DNA of 64,000 nucleotides from Mycobacterium sp. ITM-2016-00316 (GTDB lineage Bacteria > Actinomycetota > Actinomycetes > Mycobacteriales > Mycobacteriaceae). Below, piece by piece: positions 10,468 to 18,729 of this stretch. The notes beneath the pieces are model-generated. The model had not been told where the DNA came from. It worked only from the letters and a program-made list of their open reading frames with translations, and did no database searches. The stretch spans positions 806,001 through 870,000 of the forward strand of contig NZ_CP134398.1 in assembly GCF_002968335.2 (NCBI RefSeq), in the 5' to 3' direction. Positions within the stretch are counted from its first letter, which is position 1, and every line of letters begins with the position of its first letter. The translations under genes and the position numbers were made by a program.

Positions 10468-10486
10468 ATGTGAATGGCTATTCTCC
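10468..10486. promoter_or_regulatory. putative operator between mpaB-like and tandem-TetR genes
   Basis: The 19-base sequence ATGTGAATGGCTATTCTCC contains an imperfect dyad, GAATG-GC-TATTC. It matches 15 of 19 positions of a site in the mce operon leader at 16925-16943. It lies 88 bp upstream of the oxygenase start and 117 bp upstream of the regulator start, so it could serve both. The role as the binding site of the adjacent regulator is inferred from position and the shared sequence. Confidence 0.5.
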
Positions 10487-10602
10487 ACTGCGACGCTACG
10501 GATACCAGTGAAATATGCGGCTGTGGATGGCGGATTGCCATCGAGCATGAAGAGGCATTCCCAGGACCTGTAGGTACCTGCCGAATGCGTTACCGTGAGG
10601 GT

Positions 10603-11823
10603 ATGTCTCCGGCCGGTCCTCCCGCGCAAGCTCCTGTGCGGCGCCGGCCACGCGATCGCAAGGCCCAGATCGTCAAGGCCTCCGCCGAGGCCTTCAGTGA
10701 GCTCGGCTACCACGCAGTCAGCATGGAGGAGATCGCCTCACGGGTCGGCATCTCGGCCGCGGCGTTGTACCGGCATTCGCCCAACAAGTACGGGCTGTTC
10801 CGGGACGCCGTCTTCGGCCTGGGCCAGCAACTGGTGGACAGCACCGATATCGCCGACCCGGAACGCGATCCGGCGATTCTGCTGGCCGGCCTCGTCGAGG
10901 CCATCGTGGAGACCGCGATTGCCAACCGCAGCTCCGGCGGGCTGTACCGCTGGGAGGGGCGCTATCTCAACGCGGACGACCAGGCCGTCCTGGCCGGTCA
11001 GATCGAGCTGGTGAACCGCCGGCTGCAGGAACCGCTGATCCGGCTGCGGCCGGAGCTGACCTCGCGCGAACGCTGGACCTTGTCCTCGGCCGCGCTGAGT
11101 GTGATCGGCAGCGTCACCGATCACCGGAACTCACTGCCCGTCGGCGAGGTACGGCTACTGCTGGCCGGCCTGGCCGCGGCCGTGCTGGCGGCCACCCTGC
11201 CCGCCCCGTTCGAATCGCCCGAATCGAATCCGTTGGCGCCCAGCGGTTCCGGCGCCGGCGGCAAGTACGAGATGCTGTTGCACGAATCCCTGCTGTTGTT
11301 CCACAAGAAGGGATTCCGCGAGACCAGCATGGAGGACATCGCCGCGGCGGTGGGTATCCAGGCATCCGGTATCTACCGGTACTTCCCGGGTAAGGCCGAC
11401 CTGCTGGTCGCGTCCTATCGGCGCAGCGCCGACCGGGTGTCCGCGGATGTGTCGAGCGTCCTTGCCGCGGAATCGGATCCGGAGCAGGCGCTGGCCCGCC
11501 TGATCGATCTTTACGTGGCCCGATCGTTCCGGGAACCCGAGATCGCCTACGTGTACTACGCCGAACGCGGCAATGTGCCCGAGGCCGACCGGGCGCCGAT
11601 CCGCAATATCCAGCGCGCGACGGTGGACGAGTGGGCGCGGCTGCTCGCCGCCGCGCGACCCGAGTTCAGCCACGCGCAGGCCAAGTTCGCCGTGCACGCC
11701 GCCTTCGGTCTGGTGGTCGACCTCGGTCGGCTGGTGCAGTACCAGGACACCGAGCATTCCCGTGCCTGCGTCAAGCTGTTGATGGAGATGACGCTGTTGG
11801 GGCGCGAACCGCAGCTCGTCTGA
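10603..11823 (+). CDS. tandem TetR-family regulator, Mce3R type
   Basis: A 406-residue protein with two complete TetR units in one chain. The first HTH is at about residues 22-66 (SMEEIASRVGISAAALYRHSP), followed by a ligand domain. The second is at about 222-268 (SMEDIAAAVGIQASGIYRYFP), with its own ligand domain. This architecture and length match M. tuberculosis Mce3R (406 residues), a repressor of the mce3 operon and lipid genes. It is divergent from the oxygenase gene. A motif shared with the mce leader at 16925 makes the mce operon a likely second target. Lipid-derived ligands are inferred. Confidence 0.88.
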   Translation: MSPAGPPAQAPVRRRPRDRKAQIVKASAEAFSELGYHAVSMEEIASRVGISAAALYRHSPNKYGLFRDAVFGLGQQLVDSTDIADPERDPAILLAGLVEAIVETAIANRSSGGLYRWEGRYLNADDQAVLAGQIELVNRRLQEPLIRLRPELTSRERWTLSSAALSVIGSVTDHRNSLPVGEVRLLLAGLAAAVLAATLPAPFESPESNPLAPSGSGAGGKYEMLLHESLLLFHKKGFRETSMEDIAAAVGIQASGIYRYFPGKADLLVASYRRSADRVSADVSSVLAAESDPEQALARLIDLYVARSFREPEIAYVYYAERGNVPEADRAPIRNIQRATVDEWARLLAAARPEFSHAQAKFAVHAAFGLVVDLGRLVQYQDTEHSRACVKLLMEMTLLGREPQLV

Positions 11824-11828
11824 GGTTC

Positions 11829-13046
11829 TCAGCTGAAGGGTTTGCGTTCGTCGAACCTGCGCGACGCCAAGCCGGCAGATCGCCACACCCGGGCGATCCA
11901 GTCCTCGTCCTCTTCGGTGACCAGATTGCCCATCATCCGGACCGCCACCTTCATCAGGAAGTGCGAGCGCATCGCGATCGGGCCCACCGCGGGCAGGAAC
12001 CTCGGCAGCGTGAGCAGCAGTGCCAGGCGCCGTGCCGCGGAGAACCCGCGCGCGTAGTGCTCGCTCAGCACCGCGGGCCACGCCGTGGTCAGATCGCCGG
12101 TCCCCAGCAGCTGCGCGGCCAGCCGTCCGGTCTCCAGGCCGTAGTCGATGCCCTCGCCGTTGAGTGGATTGACGCACGCCGCGGCGTCGCCGATCAGCAT
12201 CCAGTTCGGACCGGCCACCCCGGATACCGCGCCGCCCATCGGCAACAGGGCGGACAACCCGGCCCGGGCCTCGCCCTCGAAACCCCACTCCTCGCGGCGC
12301 AGATCGCAGTAGTAGGACATCAGCGGCCGCAGTGCCGCCTCCGACGGGCGCTTCGCGGTGGCCAGCGCACCCACACCGACGTTCACCTCACCGTTGCCCA
12401 ACGGGAAGATCCAGCCGTAGCCGGGGAGCACCTTGCCCTCCGGGGAGCGCAATTCCAGGTGCGAGGTGATCCAGGGTTCGTCGGCGCGCGGCGTCGCGAT
12501 GTATCCGCGCACTGCCACGCCGTAGACCGTCTCCTGATGCCAGGCGCGGCCGAGAACGCGCCCCAGCGTGGAGCGGGCGCCGTCGGCCACGATCAGCTCG
12601 CCGACACCGATCACGGACCCGTCGTCCAGTATCAGTTCCGAGACCCGACCTGACGAACCATGGCTCACATCAACGACTTTGGCGCCGAGCATCATCTTGG
12701 CGCCCTCGTCGGCGGCGACCATGCGAATCCGGTCGTCGAGCTCGGTGCGCGGCACCGCGCTGCTGGTGGCGGGGAAGGACGGGCCGGGCCACGGGATCTC
12801 CACGTCGGCACCGAACCCGGACATCCGCAGGCCGTGATGGCTGATCCGGCCGTCCAGCCAGTCGGCGAGGCCGAGGCGCTGCAGCTCCGAGACCGCGCGC
12901 GGGGTCAATCCGTCACCGCAGGCCTTGTCCCTGGGAAACTGCGCGGAGTCGATGACGAGCACGTCGCGACCGGCCCGGGCCGCCCACGCGGCGGCCGACG
13001 AACCGGCGGGCCCGGCCCCTACGACAACCACATCGGCCTTGATCAA
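11829..13046 (-). CDS. menJ: menaquinone reductase MenJ (geranylgeranyl reductase family)
   Basis: A 405-residue FAD-dependent oxidoreductase. The N-terminus has DVVVVGAGPAGSSAAAWAARAG, FAD contacts continue in RDKACGDGLTPRAV, and the GD motif is GDAAACVNPLNGEGIDYG near residues 280-298. The sequence is very close to Rv0561c (MenJ), which saturates the beta isoprene of menaquinone-9. A TTG start at 13046 gives the family N-terminus. The longer frame from 13109 would overlap the divergent grcC1 start and is less likely. Confidence 0.92.
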   Translation of the reverse strand: MIKADVVVVGAGPAGSSAAAWAARAGRDVLVIDSAQFPRDKACGDGLTPRAVSELQRLGLADWLDGRISHHGLRMSGFGADVEIPWPGPSFPATSSAVPRTELDDRIRMVAADEGAKMMLGAKVVDVSHGSSGRVSELILDDGSVIGVGELIVADGARSTLGRVLGRAWHQETVYGVAVRGYIATPRADEPWITSHLELRSPEGKVLPGYGWIFPLGNGEVNVGVGALATAKRPSEAALRPLMSYYCDLRREEWGFEGEARAGLSALLPMGGAVSGVAGPNWMLIGDAAACVNPLNGEGIDYGLETGRLAAQLLGTGDLTTAWPAVLSEHYARGFSAARRLALLLTLPRFLPAVGPIAMRSHFLMKVAVRMMGNLVTEEDEDWIARVWRSAGLASRRFDERKPFS

Positions 13047-13099
13047 GTCGCTCCGCTCCTGCCCGCTGTATCCCCGACACCTCACAGTATGTTGGACGC

Positions 13100-14107
13100 A
13101 TGAGGACACCGGCGAGCGTGGTGGCGGGGGTGGACTTCGGGGATCCCGAATTCGCCGCGCAGGTGCGCGACGGAGTGGCGCGCGTCGAAGATCTGATGGC
13201 CACCGAGCTGGGCAAGGCAGATGAGCTGATGGCCGAGGCCGTCCAGCATCTGTTCCAGGCCGGCGGCAAGCGGTTCCGGCCGCTGTTCACCGTGTTGTCG
13301 GGGTCGCTGGGGCCACGCCCCGAGGACGACGACGTCACCATTGCCGGCGCCGTGATCGAGCTGGTGCATCTGGCCACGCTCTATCACGACGATGTGATGG
13401 ACGAGGCTCAGGTGCGCCGTGGTGCGGACAGCGCCAACGCGCGCTGGGGCAACAACATCGCGATCCTGGCCGGCGATTACCTGTTCGCGACCGCGTCGCG
13501 GCTGGTGTCGCGGCTCGGCCCGGACGCCGTGCGGGTGATTGCGGACACATTCGCCCAGCTGGTGACGGGCCAGATGCGCGAGACGCGCGGCGCCGCCGGC
13601 GGTACCGACGAGATCGAGCACTACCTCAAGGTGGTCTACGAGAAGACGGCCTGCCTGATCTCCGCCTCGGGCCGTTTCGGTGCCACCTTCTCCGGTGCCG
13701 GCGAGGAGCAGATCGAGCGGCTGTCCCGCCTCGGCGGCATCGTCGGGACGGCGTTTCAGATCTCCGACGACATCATCGACATCGACAGCGATCCCGACGA
13801 GTCCGGCAAGGTCCCGGGCACTGACCTGCGCGAAGGCGTGCACACCCTGCCGGTGCTGTACGCGCTGCGCGAGTCGGGTCCCGACGCCGAGCGACTGCGG
13901 GTGCTGCTGGCCCAGCCGATCGAGGACGACGCCGAGGTCGCCGAGGCGCTGACCCTGCTGCGCCGGTCCCCGGGCATGGCTCGGGCCAAGGAGACGGTGC
14001 GCGAATACGCGGTGCGGGCGCGTGAGGAGCTGGACAATCTGCCCGAGGGTCCCGGCCGGGCCGCGCTGGCCACCCTGGTGGACTACACCGTCAACCGGCA
14101 CGGGTAG
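13100..14107 (+). CDS. grcC1: polyprenyl diphosphate synthase GrcC1
   Basis: A 335-residue trans-polyprenyl diphosphate synthase. The first aspartate-rich motif DDVMD is at about residues 97-101 and the second, DDIIDID, at about 224-230. GGKRFRPLF binds the pyrophosphate substrate. It probably makes the isoprenoid tail of menaquinone; the residues before the first motif (LVHLATLYH) suit a long-chain product. The N-terminus MRTPASVVAGVDFGDPEF fits Rv0562. It is divergent from menJ, 53 bp from that gene's preferred start. Confidence 0.94.
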   Translation: MRTPASVVAGVDFGDPEFAAQVRDGVARVEDLMATELGKADELMAEAVQHLFQAGGKRFRPLFTVLSGSLGPRPEDDDVTIAGAVIELVHLATLYHDDVMDEAQVRRGADSANARWGNNIAILAGDYLFATASRLVSRLGPDAVRVIADTFAQLVTGQMRETRGAAGGTDEIEHYLKVVYEKTACLISASGRFGATFSGAGEEQIERLSRLGGIVGTAFQISDDIIDIDSDPDESGKVPGTDLREGVHTLPVLYALRESGPDAERLRVLLAQPIEDDAEVAEALTLLRRSPGMARAKETVREYAVRAREELDNLPEGPGRAALATLVDYTVNRHG

Positions 14108-14167
14108 CCGGAACCTACGGGGGTCGATCGGCGTTAGATCAGCGAAGACTTCGTAGGAGGAACTCTG

Positions 14168-15043
14168 ATGACCTGGCATCCTCATGCCAACCGGATGAAG
14201 ACCTTCGTGCTGCTCGTCAGCATGTCTGCGCTGATCGTTTTCATCGGTTCGCTGTTCGGGAACCCGTCGATCCTGTGGCTGTCGGTGCTGTTCGCCGTCG
14301 GCATGAACGCATACGTCTACTTCAACAGCGACAAGATGGCGCTGCGGGCGATGCACGCCCAGCCCGTCACCGAGATGCAGGCGCCGGCGATGTACCGGAT
14401 CGTCCGCGAGCTCGCGACCACCGCCCGCCAACCCATGCCGCGGCTGTACATCAGCGACACCGCCGCGCCCAACGCGTTCGCCACCGGCCGGAACCCGCGC
14501 AATGCCGCGGTGTGCTGCACCACCGGCATCCTGCAGATCCTCGACGAGCGGGAACTGCGCGCGGTGCTGGGCCACGAACTGTCCCATGTGTACAACCGCG
14601 ACATCCTGATCTCCTGTGTGGCGGGTGCGCTGGCTTCGGTCATCACCGCGCTGGCCAATATCGCCATGTTCGCCTCGATGTTCGGTGGAAATCGCGATGG
14701 TGGTACGAATCCCTTTGCGCTGCTGCTCGTTTCGCTGCTCGGACCGATCGCGGCCACCGTGGTCAAGCTGGCGGTGTCGCGCTCGCGGGAGTACCAGGCC
14801 GACCAGTCCGGTGCCGAGTTGACCGGGGATCCGCTGGCGCTGGCCAGCGCGCTGCGCAAGATCGCCTACGGCGTGCAGGCCGCGCCGCTGCCGCCCGAGC
14901 CGCAACTGGCCGACCAGGCGCACCTGATGATCGCCAACCCGTTCCGGGCGGGGGAGAAGATCGGCAAGCTGTTCTCCACCCACCCGCCCATCGAGGACCG
15001 CATCGCGCGTCTGGAGGCGATGGCCGGTCGCGGACCCGTGTGA
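14168..15043 (+). CDS. htpX: membrane zinc metalloprotease HtpX
   Basis: A 291-residue M48 protease. Two N-terminal membrane segments (about residues 12-32 and 37-52) are followed by the zinc site [11 protein letters not shown] near residues 137-147. A hydrophobic hairpin (about 150-200) comes next, then the third ligand region [17 protein letters not shown]. HtpX degrades misfolded membrane proteins. The ribosome site TAGGAGGAACTCTG before ATG 14168 is strong. It lies 60 bp after grcC1, as in M. tuberculosis. Confidence 0.95.
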   Translation: MTWHPHANRMKTFVLLVSMSALIVFIGSLFGNPSILWLSVLFAVGMNAYVYFNSDKMALRAMHAQPVTEMQAPAMYRIVRELATTARQPMPRLYISDTAAPNAFATGRNPRNAAVCCTTGILQILDERELRAVLGHELSHVYNRDILISCVAGALASVITALANIAMFASMFGGNRDGGTNPFALLLVSLLGPIAATVVKLAVSRSREYQADQSGAELTGDPLALASALRKIAYGVQAAPLPPEPQLADQAHLMIANPFRAGEKIGKLFSTHPPIEDRIARLEAMAGRGPV

Positions 15044-15114
15044 TTGCGGAGCGGCTACGTACGTGTTTCGTACGCGAGCGCGCCGAAATCACGGAGGTTG
15101 GCTAGGGTGTCGCC

Positions 15115-15651
15115 ATGCGTATGCGAGGTCTGCTCTTCGTCACGGCGGCGGCTGCCGCCTTGAGCGCCCCGGCGATCGCGGGTGCCGAACCTGCGCCGCC
15201 GCCCCCACCGCCGCCGGGCCCGAACATCAACGCCTGGGAACTGGTGAAGCCCTCCGCCTACGCCGTCAACGACGGCACCATGTACGCCTTCACCGTGCCC
15301 GGCGACATCACCTGCGTGATGAGCCGCGGCACCGGTGGCTACGGCTGCAGTGGGCCGTTCCCGGCCGCCCCCAACGGCGCCAACGTGGTGTCCGGCGGTC
15401 AGGTGGGAGCCCCCGGTTTCGCGAACGCCGCCAACGCGATCTACGTCGGGGATCAGCCGGCCCAGCCGCTGCCCGCCAACTCGCGCATCGGTTTCCAGAA
15501 TGTCAGCTGTGGCACCGACGGCGTGGTGACCGCGTGCCAGAACTCGTTCGACCAGTCCGGGTTCGTGATCAGCCCGGCGGGCAGCTACATCCTCAATCCG
15601 AGCAACCCGCTGCTGGACCGTCCCGAGGGCACCAATCCCTACTTCAACTGA
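15115..15651 (+). CDS. exported Pro-rich protein of unknown function
   Basis: A 178-residue secreted protein. A signal peptide of about 24 residues ends in AIAGAEP, followed by a run of prolines (EPAPPPPPPPGP). The mature part has four cysteines (ITCV, GYGCSG, VSCGTDG, TACQ), probably two disulfides, in a beta-rich domain. It resembles many mycobacterial exported proteins but I do not recognise the family. ATG 15115 or 15121 could start it. It is convergent with gpsA. Confidence 0.75.
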   Translation: MRMRGLLFVTAAAAALSAPAIAGAEPAPPPPPPPGPNINAWELVKPSAYAVNDGTMYAFTVPGDITCVMSRGTGGYGCSGPFPAAPNGANVVSGGQVGAPGFANAANAIYVGDQPAQPLPANSRIGFQNVSCGTDGVVTACQNSFDQSGFVISPAGSYILNPSNPLLDRPEGTNPYFN

Positions 15652-15660
15652 CGCAGGGCG

Positions 15661-16686
15661 CTAGAACCCCGCGCCGTGCACCTCGTGGCCGGGCTTTTCC
15701 AGCATCAGTCCGCGGTAGGCGTCCTCGACGGTGCAGCCGTGGTTGATCACCCCGTCGACCTCGCGGGCGATCGGCATCGGAATCCCGTACTGCTCGGAGA
15801 AATCCATGATCACCGATGAGGCCTTCACGCCCTCGGCGACCTGGTTCATCGCCGCGATGATCTCCTCGACGGTCTTCCCGGACCCGAGCTGTTCGCCGAC
15901 GTGACGGTTGCGACTGCGCTGTGAGGTACAGGTGACGATCAGGTCGCCCATCCCGGCCAGGCCGCCGAAGGTGTCGCGATGCCCGCCCATGGCCACGCCC
16001 AGCTTGGACATCTCGGACACCGCGCGGGCCATCACCATGGCGCGGGTGTTCTCCCCGATGCCCAGCGAGTAGCCCATCCCGACGGCGATCGCGTACACGT
16101 TCTTCAGCGCTCCGGCCATCTCGACGCCCACCACATCATCGGAGGTGTAGGTGCGAAAGCGCCTGGTGCGGAACAGGTCTGCCAGGTTGGCGGCCAGATG
16201 CTGGTCGGGCATGGCCAGCACGGCGGCGGCGGCGTAGCCCTCGGCGACCTCGCGGGCGATGTTCGGCCCGGCCAGGATTCCGGCGGGATGCCCGGGCAGC
16301 ACCTCGTCGACGATCTGACTCATCCGCAGGTTGGTGCCCTGCTCCAGGCCCTTCACCAAAGAGACCACCGGAACCCACGGCCGCAGCTCCCGGGCGAGTT
16401 CCTCGAGCACACCGCGGAACCCGTGCGACGGAACGCCCATCACGATCACGTCGGCACTCTGTGCGGCCTCGCAGAAATCGGTGGTGGCCCGCAGGCCATC
16501 CGGCAGCGCCACCTCGTCGCCGAGATAGCGCGAGTTGCGGTGGTTGTCGTTGATGTCCTTGGCGGTGTCCTCGGATCGCACCCACTGCAGGGTCGGCGTG
16601 CGCCGTGCGCAGATGGTGGCCACGGTGGTGCCCCAGGACCCTCCGCCCAGGACGACGACGTTCGGTTCGCGTTGTGCAGGTGCCAT
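15661..16686 (-). CDS. gpsA: NAD(P)-dependent glycerol-3-phosphate dehydrogenase
   Basis: A 341-residue enzyme making sn-glycerol-3-phosphate for phospholipid synthesis. The N-terminal VVVLGGGSWGTTVA binds the dinucleotide. VSLVKGLE and LAGPNIAREVAEG are family motifs, VEMAGALKNVYAIAVGMGYSLG holds the catalytic Lys, and GGLAGMGDLIVTCTS is the typical C-terminal motif. ATG 16686 gives the usual start (MAPAQREPNV). Equivalent to gpdA1 (Rv0564c), the right-hand end of the conserved block. It is divergent from the mce operon. Confidence 0.95.
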   Translation of the reverse strand: MAPAQREPNVVVLGGGSWGTTVATICARRTPTLQWVRSEDTAKDINDNHRNSRYLGDEVALPDGLRATTDFCEAAQSADVIVMGVPSHGFRGVLEELARELRPWVPVVSLVKGLEQGTNLRMSQIVDEVLPGHPAGILAGPNIAREVAEGYAAAAVLAMPDQHLAANLADLFRTRRFRTYTSDDVVGVEMAGALKNVYAIAVGMGYSLGIGENTRAMVMARAVSEMSKLGVAMGGHRDTFGGLAGMGDLIVTCTSQRSRNRHVGEQLGSGKTVEEIIAAMNQVAEGVKASSVIMDFSEQYGIPMPIAREVDGVINHGCTVEDAYRGLMLEKPGHEVHGAGF

Positions 16687-17041
16687 CGGGTCAGCGTATT
16701 GCCGCGATCGTGCCGGTGACCGCAAGTTGCTGAACTGGCTCGGATACGCGCGGGTGTGTCGGTGCGCGCGGCGTCCCGCCCCGAAGAACTGCCTGCTCGG
16801 AATAAGTTAATGTGCCGTCCGCGATAGCGGCGAGGCATGAGATGTGTGGATCGGCTACCCCGGTGCAGCTTGGGCCTATGAAGGTTACCCGTTCGGTGCC
16901 GGTGTTACGCTGCACGCGCCAAATATGTGAATGAGAATTCTCAAAACGTAGACATCGATGGAACCGCACCGATACCGTGCCAAGCATTGCGAGTGAACGG
17001 GCCCGGGGGTGGTCGCGGCTCGCTACCGGGAGGGAAGCGCT
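16687..17041 (+). promoter_or_regulatory. mce operon leader / gpsA promoter region, no gene
   Basis: 355 bp between divergent gpsA and the mce operon. No convincing gene is present. It is locally less GC-rich near 16800-16960 and holds the palindrome listed at 16925-16943. A ribosome site (GGGAGGG near 17029-17035) precedes the first mce-operon gene. Promoter elements were not assigned with confidence. Confidence 0.6.
16925..16943. promoter_or_regulatory. palindromic operator in the mce operon leader
   Basis: ATGTGAATGAGAATTCTCA contains the perfect 12-bp palindrome TGAGAATTCTCA (16932-16943). It ends 98 bp upstream of the first mce-operon start. The full 19 bases match 15 of 19 in the site at 10468-10486 upstream of the tandem-TetR gene. 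A repressor site for that Mce3R-like protein is the simplest reading; binding is not proven. Confidence 0.6.
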
Positions 17042-17887
17042 TTGCCCATTCAGCGCGCGACCGACGGGCTCGCGGCCATCGAGCAGTGGACCGACGGTTA
17101 CGTCCGGCGCCATCCGGTGGCGTCGCTGCGCACCGTCGGTGACCAGTTCGTGCTCGGCGTGCGCACCCTGCAGCATCTGTTCGTCGACCTGTTCACCGGG
17201 AAGTTCCAGTGGCAGGAGTTCATCCGGCAGGGCGCGTTCATGGCCGGCACCGCGGTGATTCCCACCGTGCTGGTGGCGCTGCCCATCGGGGTCACCCTCT
17301 CCATCCAGTTCGCGCTGCTGGCCGGGCAGGTCGGCGCCACGTCGCTGGCCGGCGCGGCCAGCGGTCTGGCCGTCATCCGCCAGGCCGCGTCGCTGACCGC
17401 GGCCGTGCTGATGGCCGCGGCGGTGGGGTCGGCGATCACCGCCGACCTCGGCTCGCGAACCATGCGCGAGGAAACCGATGCGATGGAAGTCATGGGAGTC
17501 TCGGTGATCCGGCGACTGGTGGTGCCGCGCTTCGCCGCCGCCGTCATGATCGGTGTCGCGCTCACCGGCGTCGTGTGTTTCGTCGGCTTCCTGGCCAGCT
17601 TCCTGTTCAACGTGTACTTCCAGAACGGCGCCCCGGGCAGCTTCGTGGCGACCTTCGCCTCGTTCGCCACCACCGGTGACATGGTCATCGCGCTGGTCAA
17701 GGCGGTGATCTTCGGCGCCATCGTCGCCATCGTCTCGTGTCAGAAGGGGTTGTCCACGGCGGGCGGGCCGACAGGTGTGGCCAACTCGGTGAACGCGGCG
17801 GTGGTCGAATCGATCCTGCTGCTCATGGTGGTCAACGTGGCTGTCAGCCAGCTCTACATCATGCTGTTCCCGAGGGTCGGGCTGTGA
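17042..17887 (+). CDS. yrbEA: YrbE/MlaE-type permease A of the mce transporter
   Basis: A 281-residue MlaE-family permease, one of the two membrane partners of an Mce lipid importer. Five or six membrane helices lie between residues 60 and 275. The family loop is LGSRTMREETDAMEVMGVS near residues 136-154. TTG 17042 follows GGGAGGGAAGC at good spacing; GTG 17009 upstream is an alternative that would put that ribosome site inside the coding region. Its stop overlaps the next start by 4 bp. Confidence 0.9.
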   Translation: MPIQRATDGLAAIEQWTDGYVRRHPVASLRTVGDQFVLGVRTLQHLFVDLFTGKFQWQEFIRQGAFMAGTAVIPTVLVALPIGVTLSIQFALLAGQVGATSLAGAASGLAVIRQAASLTAAVLMAAAVGSAITADLGSRTMREETDAMEVMGVSVIRRLVVPRFAAAVMIGVALTGVVCFVGFLASFLFNVYFQNGAPGSFVATFASFATTGDMVIALVKAVIFGAIVAIVSCQKGLSTAGGPTGVANSVNAAVVESILLLMVVNVAVSQLYIMLFPRVGL

Positions 17888-18729
17888 CGGCCTCGACCTT
17901 CATGGGGCCGTGGGCCAGAGGTCTGCGACGAAGCACCGTTCCGGTGATCCGCATCGGGCACATGCTGGTGTTCTTCGTGCGGGCGGTGGCCGGCGTCCCG
18001 GTGGCGCTGCGGCACTACCGTGGCGAGTTCGTCCGGCTGCTCTCCGACATCGCTTGGGGCAACGGGTCTCTGGTGGTCGGTGGCGGCACCGCCGGGGTGG
18101 CGGTGGTGCTGGGCGTCACCGTCGGGGCGCTGGTGGGCATCGAGGGCTACAACTTCCTGGACCTGCTGGGGCTGGGCCCGGCGACCGGCATCATCTCCTC
18201 GTTGGTGAACACCCGCGAGCTGGCACCGATCGCCGCCTCGCTGGCGTTCGCGACGCAGGCCGGCTGCCGCTTCACCGCGCAATTGGGTTCGATGCGCATC
18301 GCCGAAGAAGTGGACGCGTTGGACGCCCTGGCGATCCGCCCGATCCCCTACCTGGTGACCACCCGACTGATGGCCTCGGTCATCGCGGTGATCCCGCTCT
18401 ACGTCGTGGTGCTGGCGGTCAGCTATCTGACCACCCAGGTGGTGGTCTTTATGATCAGCGGCGGATCGACCGGCTCCTATCTGCACTACTTCAGCCTGAT
18501 GCTCTCCGGTCAGGACATTCTCTACTCGGTGCTCAAGACCGTCATCTTCGTGTGGATCGCCTCAACAGTGCAGTGCTACTACGGTTTCTACGCCTCGGGT
18601 GGTCCGGTCGGTGTGGGCGTCGCCGCGGGCCACGCCATGCGGGCCAGTATCACCGTGGTGATCATCGTCAACATGCTGCTCACCATGGCCCTGTGGACGG
18701 TCGATTCCGGCGCCAGGTTCGGTGGGTAG
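17884..18729 (+). CDS. yrbEB: YrbE/MlaE-type permease B of the mce transporter
   Basis: A 281-residue MlaE-family permease. The conserved loop is LGSMRIAEEVDALDALAIRPIP near residues 137-158, with ELAPIAASLAFATQAGC just before it. It starts at GTG 17884, overlapping the stop of the first permease, and ends directly before the first Mce gene, so expression is coupled. With the first permease it should form the membrane channel energised by an MceG-type ATPase encoded elsewhere. Confidence 0.9.
   Translation: MTASTFMGPWARGLRRSTVPVIRIGHMLVFFVRAVAGVPVALRHYRGEFVRLLSDIAWGNGSLVVGGGTAGVAVVLGVTVGALVGIEGYNFLDLLGLGPATGIISSLVNTRELAPIAASLAFATQAGCRFTAQLGSMRIAEEVDALDALAIRPIPYLVTTRLMASVIAVIPLYVVVLAVSYLTTQVVVFMISGGSTGSYLHYFSLMLSGQDILYSVLKTVIFVWIASTVQCYYGFYASGGPVGVGVAAGHAMRASITVVIIVNMLLTMALWTVDSGARFGG

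Noticed and set aside
13082-14983. 633-residue minus-strand open frame
   Set aside because: Antisense to grcC1 and htpX, both of which have clear motifs; the translation is low-complexity.
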